Shown here: in pieces, positions 6,447 through 11,056 of the stretch
Layout: every line of letters begins with the position of its first letter
Numbering within the stretch: the first letter of the stretch is position 1
Assembly (NCBI GenBank): GCA_027343725.1
Contig: DAHWKH010000121.1
Location: forward strand, 1 to 11,056
From: Acidiferrobacteraceae bacterium
GTDB taxonomy: Bacteria > Pseudomonadota > Gammaproteobacteria > Acidiferrobacterales > Acidiferrobacteraceae
Direction of reading: 5' to 3'
Length of the DNA stretch: 11,056 nucleotides
Made by a program: the position numbers and the translations under genes
Notes under the pieces: model-generated
Databases searched by the model: none
The model's input: only the letters and a program-made list of their open reading frames with translations
Told to the model about the DNA's origin: nothing

Positions 6447-6620
6447 ATGAGTGACAGCAACGAGACAGCAGCCGTCCTATTGAAGCCGGAGGAACGCCAG
6501 CGCTGCGAGGTGTGGACGCGGGTGATGGGTTATCACCGGCCGGTGGCGTCCTTCAACGAAGGCAAGAAAGGAGAGCACGGTGAGCGCGTGTTCTTCCGGG
6601 AGGCGCGCCTGGCGTCATGA
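6447..6620 (+). CDS. Stand-alone glycyl-radical domain of NrdD (57 aa)
   Basis: MSDSNETAAVLL is followed by a helix-like PEERQRCEVW and then RVMGYHRPVASFNEGKKGEH, ending REARLAS. RVxGYxRPV with a following N-x-GK is the C-terminal glycyl-radical signature of many NrdD proteins, and Gly28 would be the radical residue. The upstream NrdD lacks this motif, so the two proteins should together make one active enzyme, with NrdG generating the radical on this small subunit. Functionally it resembles GrcA/YfiD, a stand-alone glycyl-radical domain that can replace the damaged end of pyruvate formate-lyase. Here, however, the main enzyme has no copy of its own. It has its own strong ribosome binding site and its TGA overlaps the nrdG ATG (ATGA). 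It is short enough that automatic annotation could miss it. Confidence 0.92.
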   Translation: MSDSNETAAVLLKPEERQRCEVWTRVMGYHRPVASFNEGKKGEHGERVFFREARLAS

Positions 6621-7330
6621 GCCTGAAGCTCGGAGGACTCGTGCCCTGGAGCAGCGTCGATTATCCCGGGCATCAGGCCGCCGTGCTGTTTTGCAGCGGC
6701 TGTCCGTGGCGCTGCCGGTATTGCCACAACAGCCACTTGTGGGCCCGCACCGCCTCGCCGTCCTGGGACGCGGTGCGGGTCTTTCTGTCCAAGCGTCGCG
6801 GGCTTCTCGATGCCGTGGTGATCAGCGGCGGGGAACCCTTGCAGCAGGCCGCGGCGGTGCGCGAGGCCTTCATCGAGATCCGCGACATGGGGTTTGGCCG
6901 CGCCCTGCACACCGCCGGCGTGTCGGCGAGGCGGCTCGAGGGCCTCTTGGCGCACTGCGATTGGATCGGTCTCGACGTCAAGGCCCCATTCGCCCGCTAC
7001 CCCGCGATCACCGGGCGGACCGGAAGCGGCGCACAGGCGCGCGCCTGCGTGGACCTCGTGCTGCACAGCGGTATCGCGCATGAGCTGCGCGCCACCGTAC
7101 ACCCGGCGCTCTTGCCGGAACCCGCGCTCGTCGCACTGGTGACGGATCTTGCGCTCATGGGTGTTACGCGCCTCACGCTGCGTGACTTCCGGCCCACCGG
7201 CTGCCCGGACCCGGCGCTCGCGCACAGCTACCGGCCGTGGCTCACGCCGGATCTCGAACGGCGCCTGCGCGCGATCCTGCCGGGGATCGTGCTGCCCGCG
7301 CACGCCCTGGACGCCCTCACAAGCCATTGA
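6617..7330 (+). CDS. nrdG: Anaerobic ribonucleotide reductase activating protein (radical SAM)
   Basis: 237 residues. The N-terminus LGGLVPWSSVDYPGHQAAVLF and the cluster motif CSGCPWRCRYCHN (Cys26, Cys29, Cys33, Cys36; CxxxCxxC is Cys29/33/36) identify an NrdG of the TIGR02495 type. VVISGGEPL is the SAM-binding GGE strand, and HTAG and IGLDVKAP are later core strands. It uses SAM and a [4Fe-4S] cluster to abstract a hydrogen from the NrdD glycine. In this operon that glycine is on the separate 57-residue protein, so NrdG must dock with that protein alone or with a two-part complex. Its start overlaps the stop of that ORF, and its last 14 bases overlap the end of the convergent CopD-like gene. 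Confidence 0.94.
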   Translation: MSLKLGGLVPWSSVDYPGHQAAVLFCSGCPWRCRYCHNSHLWARTASPSWDAVRVFLSKRRGLLDAVVISGGEPLQQAAAVREAFIEIRDMGFGRALHTAGVSARRLEGLLAHCDWIGLDVKAPFARYPAITGRTGSGAQARACVDLVLHSGIAHELRATVHPALLPEPALVALVTDLALMGVTRLTLRDFRPTGCPDPALAHSYRPWLTPDLERRLRAILPGIVLPAHALDALTSH

Positions 7331-7787
7331 CCCAGAGGACCCCCCCTAGGATCGTGAGGGTCGCGAGCGTCAACAGCACGCGGTGACCGCGCGTGAGTAG
7401 GACCTGGACGCGGCGCGCGTCGGTTTGCGCGAGCCTGCGCATGGCCTTGTGCAAAACGAGCGGCTCCAGCACGAACAACAAGACGGCGAACACGACCCAG
7501 AGCGCGATCATGGCCTCGATCCCCCACGCGTGCCCGTGCCGGAGCGCGCCCGCCAGGTGCAAGCGCGCAATGAGCGCGCCGCCGCTCGCCCCGGCGATGA
7601 GGATGAGGACGCGGGCCTGGGCGCCGAAGCGCCGTTCGCATTCGGCAAAGAACGCAAAGCGTGTCTCCTCCGGCAGAAACGAGAGCGCCGGCAGAAGCAC
7701 CAAGGTCACGAACCCGACACCGCCGATCCAGAACACGATCGACACCACGTGCAGGGCCAAGAGGATCGGTGTCCACGCGATTGTCAT
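7317..7787 (-). CDS. CopD-like four-helix membrane protein
   Basis: 156 residues with about four hydrophobic segments: near residues 5-33 (LLALHVVSIVFWIGGVGFV), about 53-72, about 80-102 and about 127-152. The first helix, with a conserved-looking His and W-x-GG, is typical of the CopD/DUF-type integral membrane family often annotated as copper resistance D domain protein. The function is not certain; haem or copper binding in the inner membrane is a family-level guess. The ATG overlaps the stop of nnrS (ATGA), so it is the last gene of the NO-related operon. Its end overlaps nrdG tail-to-tail by 14 bases. No obvious stem-loop terminator is seen for either operon. Confidence 0.65.
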   Translation of the reverse strand: MTIAWTPILLALHVVSIVFWIGGVGFVTLVLLPALSFLPEETRFAFFAECERRFGAQARVLILIAGASGGALIARLHLAGALRHGHAWGIEAMIALWVVFAVLLFVLEPLVLHKAMRRLAQTDARRVQVLLTRGHRVLLTLATLTILGGVLWVNGL

Positions 7788-8992
7788 CCGGGCCTCCCAT
7801 CGAGACGGGGCGTGATCAGCATGATGCCGTAAGAGACCGCCCACGGCGAGAGCGCGAGGAGCGCCACGGGGGCCGCGATCACGCTCAGGTTGATGCCGGC
7901 CGCGGCATCGATCACGCGGATCGAGGCCGCGATGCGCAAAAGCGCCGCGACCTGGACCCCGGCAAGCGCGACCCAGCTGAGACGATCGCTCTCCAACGGC
8001 CGCCCCGAATGCCCGCGGGTGACGCGCGTGACCATGGCGACGACCATACTCAAGGCGAAGCCGATCCCAAGCGCATGCAAAGGCGCGAAACCGAGGAGAT
8101 CGCCGGAGGCGGCGCGGCTCGCGTCGTGGATCGCGTAGAGCCACAACCCGCCGCTCAACCACACGAAGGCCGCGAACAGCAGGAACAGCAGGCCGTGACG
8201 GACGGCGTCCGCCCGGAACCAACGGCCGGCGTGATACCCGGCCAGGGCGGCCAGGGCGACGTCCACCACCACCAGCGCGGGCGCCAGGGCGACACTTGCG
8301 AAGACGACATGGGCAAGCCCGAGCGCGAAGAAGGCGAGCGGGACCGCGGGGTGCGAAGGGGCGCGGCGATAATCGCTCAGGACCGAGGCGCTGAAGAAGG
8401 GGATCATGCGATAGCCGACGGCGAAGAGCGTGGGCAACAGAAACCCGAAAAGGCCAAGGCGGATTGCCCAGGAGATCGCCGCGGGACTCGCGTGTGCAAG
8501 CCCCGAGGCGTAGAGCCCGATTGCCACGATCTCACCGGCCATCGCCACCTGGAAGACGCCGACCCCGCGGCGCGCCTTCGCGGCCGCCCCGCGGTAAACG
8601 CGCAGGAGGGCATATGTCGTCAAGGCATCCCCGATCATCATCAGCGCAAGCCCCGCGATAACCACGGACACGCCTGCGCCAAGCCCCACGTACACCAGCA
8701 CGAGCCCCGCGGCGCGCGCGAGGAAGGGGCGGCGGTACTCGCCGCGCGCAACGGGCGGGCGCTGCATCCAACGCGGATAGGTCGTGAGCAGAAAACCCGA
8801 GATGAAAAACGGGAAGATGCCGAAAATCATGAGAAATCCGTGGATCGGGATCGCGCTCACCGGCAACGCCGGCGGCGTGTAGGCGCCGGCGAAGGCGCCC
8901 AGGAGCCACAACGACCAGAGCAACAGCGCGAGCAGGATCTGCGCGAGGCCCGCCAGAAAAAAGGCGCGGTGCGGGGCATCGAAGAGGAGCAC
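7784..8992 (-). CDS. nnrS: NnrS family haem/copper membrane protein
   Basis: 402 residues from GTG at 8992, with GGAGG about 7 bases upstream and 1 base after the preceding stop. The next 24 in-frame codons upstream would overlap the previous gene and lack such a site. Family motifs run in order: DAPHRAFFLAG at the N-terminus, IPIHGFLMIFGI, GFLLTTYPRWM, YRMIPFF, and near the C-terminus LHALGIGF followed by MVTRVTRGHSGRPL. These match NnrS, a polytopic (about 12-helix) haem- and copper-containing inner-membrane protein linked to relief of nitric oxide stress and usually controlled by NO-responsive FNR-family regulators. It lies between an NnrS-like gene and a CopD-like gene. Confidence 0.9.
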   Translation of the reverse strand: MLLFDAPHRAFFLAGLAQILLALLLWSLWLLGAFAGAYTPPALPVSAIPIHGFLMIFGIFPFFISGFLLTTYPRWMQRPPVARGEYRRPFLARAAGLVLVYVGLGAGVSVVIAGLALMMIGDALTTYALLRVYRGAAAKARRGVGVFQVAMAGEIVAIGLYASGLAHASPAAISWAIRLGLFGFLLPTLFAVGYRMIPFFSASVLSDYRRAPSHPAVPLAFFALGLAHVVFASVALAPALVVVDVALAALAGYHAGRWFRADAVRHGLLFLLFAAFVWLSGGLWLYAIHDASRAASGDLLGFAPLHALGIGFALSMVVAMVTRVTRGHSGRPLESDRLSWVALAGVQVAALLRIAASIRVIDAAAGINLSVIAAPVALLALSPWAVSYGIMLITPRLDGRPG

Positions 8993-8993
8993 G

Positions 8994-10256
8994 TCAACCT
9001 CCGCTTGCGCGCCACGCGCGGCGATAGAGGACCGTGGCCGACACCAGATTGCGCGCAAGCACACAGCCGGCCGCGGTCCAGAGAAGGGCCGCTATGAACG
9101 CAAGGGGCCCTGGGACGACAATCGCGACAAGCGTCGCGATCACGGCCGCGGAATGGACTGCGAAGTGCTCCTGCATGCGTCGCTCCCGAATGATGTCCTG
9201 CATCAACAACGCGGGCGGGCGAGGGGCGCGTAGCTGAAGGAGCCAGACGAGGAAAGGCACGATCTTGTAAATCATACCGCTCATGAACGACACGGTCGCC
9301 CCCGGGATCGCGAGCACCCCCAGGGCAATGACGAGGCGCTCGGATGCCGACCCCGTCACGAGCAGGACCGCGGCCACGCAACAGGCGCCGAGCAGGCTCG
9401 CAAGGCCACCGTACCAAAAGAGCGCCATGGCGTCGCGGCGCTTGCGCACGCGGGTGTGAAGGCGTGCCAGGATGAAGGCGGCGTGAGCCGCGATCAGGGC
9501 CGTGACCGCCCCCAACAGACCTCTCTCGACCCCGGCAAGGTGGGCGCACGCCGCGACCGCGGTGGCCGCCAAAAGCATCATCAGGGCGGGCCCGAGCGCC
9601 GTCGTCAGGCGGCGTGACCAGGCGCGACTCCCCTGGAACATCGGGAGGACCTGCCAGGCGATACCGGTCCAGAGCACGAAAAACCCGCCGGCCAAGGCGA
9701 AAAGGGGGTGCAGGGTGAGCCGCAGCGCATCCGGCCAATGGCCGTGCGCGCGCGCGAGCGCGAGCCAGACCCCGAGCGCCCAGGCGACGGCGAAGCCGAC
9801 GAGGGACGCAGCGAGCGCCGCCAACGCCCCCTCCGTCACGCGCCTGACCAGCACGACCCCGAGCGGGAGTACAAACGCCGCGCTCGCGACGGCGAGCAAC
9901 ACGCCCGCGGCCCCGAAGAGCCCCGGCGACTGGGCGATGAACGCCGAGGCCAAGAGGATCGCGCCCAGGCCGAAGCCGCCCTGGACGATGGGCGCAAGCC
10001 GCGCAAGCGCCGGCACGCGCGTCCCGGAGAGGACCGGCAAAAGCTGCCACACCGCGGCCGTCATGACCATCATCAGGAAACCGATGGTCACAAGATGCGT
10101 CGCCGCGAGCAGGTCCGGCGCGTAGCGCTGCGTAAAGACCCAAGGACCGCCCGCGAACAGCACGACACCGGCGGCCGTCCAAAATCCGGACGCCGCCAGG
10201 AAGGCCCGCAACACGAACGCAAGCGGCGGCCCCTCCTCGAAGGCCAGTGACTTCAC
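8994..10256 (-). CDS. NnrS-like polytopic membrane protein
   Basis: 420 residues from a GTG start overlapping the stop of the DUF2249 gene (GTGA). It is almost entirely hydrophobic, about 12 membrane segments. Motifs are RYAPDLLAATHLVTIGF (His54) with a following QLLPVL, LHPLFALAGGFFVLWTGIAWQ, and GMIYKIVPFLVW. The pattern of histidines at helix ends, the size and the position beside nnrS suggest a distant NnrS or haem-copper-type relative. I do not recognise a named family, and the HALxxG...TRATLGHTGRPL region of NnrS is not present. Likely role: NO stress or membrane haem handling together with the next gene. Moderate confidence in the class, low in any exact function. Confidence 0.6.
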   Translation of the reverse strand: MKSLAFEEGPPLAFVLRAFLAASGFWTAAGVVLFAGGPWVFTQRYAPDLLAATHLVTIGFLMMVMTAAVWQLLPVLSGTRVPALARLAPIVQGGFGLGAILLASAFIAQSPGLFGAAGVLLAVASAAFVLPLGVVLVRRVTEGALAALAASLVGFAVAWALGVWLALARAHGHWPDALRLTLHPLFALAGGFFVLWTGIAWQVLPMFQGSRAWSRRLTTALGPALMMLLAATAVAACAHLAGVERGLLGAVTALIAAHAAFILARLHTRVRKRRDAMALFWYGGLASLLGACCVAAVLLVTGSASERLVIALGVLAIPGATVSFMSGMIYKIVPFLVWLLQLRAPRPPALLMQDIIRERRMQEHFAVHSAAVIATLVAIVVPGPLAFIAALLWTAAGCVLARNLVSATVLYRRAWRASGG

Positions 10257-10492
10257 GACAAGGGTGCTGCGCGCGTGATCACGACGTCATAAAGGATGTC
10301 GTCACCGCGCACCACGGGTGTCGACTCGTGCAGGAGGCCGTGCTCCGCGAGCAGACCGAACAAGGGGTAGGGCTGGCGCGGCAGGCGCACCCGCAGGCGT
10401 TCGCCCGGCTTCAGGGCGAGCGCCGCGCGCATGGTGATCTCGAGGGGCTCCGGCGGCGGCAAATCGCTGATATCGAGGAAACGCTCAGGCAT
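10253..10492 (-). CDS. DUF2249 domain protein
   Basis: 79 residues. The start at 10492 (MPERFLDISDL) is preferred: it overlaps the end of the hemerythrin gene by 8 bases, and an in-frame extension would lie inside that gene. LDISDLPPPEPLEITMRAA, LKPGERLRVRLPRQPYPLF and LLAEHGLLHE follow the DUF2249 pattern (D-x-R/S-DLPPPEP ... LPGE-L-V ... P-PL). DUF2249 is a small cytoplasmic fold, often next to or fused with hemerythrin domains and nitrogen-oxide genes. Its biochemical role is not established. There is no clear ribosome binding site of its own, so translation is probably coupled to the upstream gene. Confidence 0.85.
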   Translation of the reverse strand: MPERFLDISDLPPPEPLEITMRAALALKPGERLRVRLPRQPYPLFGLLAEHGLLHESTPVVRGDDILYDVVITRAAPLS

Positions 10493-10925
10493 GGGCGGGA
10501 GCGGGGTCCATGGCCTGGATGAGGCTCTCGGCACGGTCGGCCAGCATATCGTCGCTCAAGGGGTACAAGACGTTCTCTTCCTTCAGGTGGTGTTGCTGGA
10601 TGAGGACCGTCAGGGTATCGAGCACCCGCGCCTCGCCCTCCCGGTCGTTGGCCTTCACGACCTCGCTCGCCTGCCTCAGGAGACCGCGAATGCTGTCGTG
10701 TTCGGCGCGCATGACGACCACCGGCCCGCCGGGTCCCATGCGCTCCGCGATGGCCGGAAACAGGAACTGCTCCTCGATCGCCAGGTGATGCTCCATGCGC
10801 TCGCGGAATCGGGCCAGGGCCGCGGGCCCCTCGGGCGTTGCCAGCGCGTTGTCGGCGGATGCGAGAAGATGATCCAGTTCACGGTGCTGATCGGACAGGA
10901 AATGCGATAAAACCAGGCTCGGCAT
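10485..10925 (-). CDS. Hemerythrin HHE domain protein
   Basis: 146 residues from the ATG at 10925, chosen because GAGGA lies 7 bases upstream; in-frame ATGs at 10955 and 10982 lack this, and 10982 would precede the predicted transcript start. The diiron ligand pattern is complete: His14 (DQHRELD), His47-x3-Glu51 (HHLAIEEQFLFP), His76 (EHDSIR) and His113-x3-Glu117 (HHLKEENVLYP). Proteins of this class bind O2 or NO at a non-haem diiron centre and include cytoplasmic NO-stress and Fe-S repair proteins. A dedicated Fe-S repair (YtfE/Ric) assignment is not supported because that N-terminal domain is missing. It is the first gene of the NO-related operon, downstream of an FNR/Dnr-like site. Confidence 0.9.
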   Translation of the reverse strand: MPSLVLSHFLSDQHRELDHLLASADNALATPEGPAALARFRERMEHHLAIEEQFLFPAIAERMGPGGPVVVMRAEHDSIRGLLRQASEVVKANDREGEARVLDTLTVLIQQHHLKEENVLYPLSDDMLADRAESLIQAMDPAPAHA

Positions 10926-10981
10926 GGCAGGATCCTCGAAAAACGGGAAGCCCATTGTCCGAAAGACCGGTCGTTTCGCCA

Positions 10982-10995
10982 TTGCCCTAGGTCAA
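10982..10995 (-). promoter_or_regulatory. Weak second dyad, possible degenerate FNR/Dnr-type half-site
   Basis: The minus strand reads TTGACCTAGGGCAA, a partial dyad with about three mismatches to TTGAT-N4-ATCAA. Its centre is 24 bases closer to the hemerythrin gene than the strong palindrome. It could be a degenerate second binding site or chance. Confidence 0.25.
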
Positions 10996-11005
10996 GTTTC
11001 TGCGT

Positions 11006-11019
11006 CTGATGCTTATCAA
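11006..11019 (-). promoter_or_regulatory. FNR/Dnr-like operator upstream of the hemerythrin-NnrS operon
   Basis: The minus strand reads TTGATAAGCATCAG, matching TTGAT-N4-ATCAA at 9 of 10 positions. A class II activator centred at 11012.5 would give a start near 10971, leaving a leader of about 46 bases before the preferred hemerythrin ATG. No convincing -10 hexamer is seen at the matching place, so the exact start is uncertain. Together with the gene content (hemerythrin, DUF2249, NnrS), control by an NO-responsive Dnr/NnrR or an FNR/ANR protein is likely. Confidence 0.7.
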
Positions 11020-11056
11020 ATCCCCCCGATTCTTATATGCTTACGCCACGTTCCGT

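Noticed and set aside
7331..7375. A rho-independent terminator after nrdG
   Set aside because: The sequence is C- and G-rich but I found no clear stem-loop followed by a T-run on either strand.
7661..9097. A 478-codon plus-strand open frame across the CopD-like and nnrS genes
   Set aside because: The translation is an Arg/Glu/Gly-rich string without family motifs, while the minus strand encodes clear membrane proteins here.
1..11056. CRISPR arrays, tRNA or rRNA genes
   Set aside because: No regularly spaced repeats and no tRNA- or rRNA-like conserved stretches were seen; coding sequence fills nearly the whole window.

Overview
The window is GC-rich (most codons end in G or C) except for its first ~80-100 bases, which are strongly AT-rich. 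The gene families and the compact, overlapping layout fit a high-GC beta- or gammaproteobacterium with anaerobic or microaerobic metabolism. A nitrogen-oxide-respiring or sulfur-oxidising lineage is plausible, but the genus cannot be fixed from this sequence.

Layout. (1) Positions 1-~100: AT-rich foreign-looking sequence that abuts, and supplies the last codons of, a lipoate-ligase-like gene. (2) Positions 50-4292, minus strand, read right to left: a TatD-linked-type radical SAM protein, a YhcC-type (TIGR01212) radical SAM protein, UbiU, UbiV and the lipoate-ligase-like protein. Neighbours overlap or are at most 8 bases apart. UbiU and UbiV are the Fe-S pair needed for oxygen-independent hydroxylation in ubiquinone synthesis; UbiT is not in the window. 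(3) Positions 4293-4424: a divergent promoter region with one FNR/Dnr-like palindrome about 41.5 bases from a plausible start site on each side. (4) Positions 4425-7330, plus strand: the class III (anaerobic) ribonucleotide reductase operon. NrdD stops right after its zinc site and has no glycyl-radical motif. That motif (RVMGYHRPV) lies in a separate 57-residue ORF with its own strong ribosome binding site, and nrdG follows with an ATGA overlap. (5) Positions 7317-10925, minus strand, read right to left: a hemerythrin-domain protein, a DUF2249 protein, an NnrS-like membrane protein, a canonical NnrS and a CopD-like membrane protein, all overlapping or separated by 1 base. This is a typical nitric-oxide-stress/denitrification accessory set. 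A second FNR/Dnr-like palindrome lies upstream at 11006-11019.

Together the window looks like an anaerobic-switch region: deoxynucleotide supply, quinone supply and NO handling without oxygen, probably under CRP/FNR-family control. The most notable observation is the split NrdD, in which the radical-bearing domain is a separate small protein. It is encoded in the same reading frame just past the TAA of the large subunit. No stretch over 300 bases lacks a gene.
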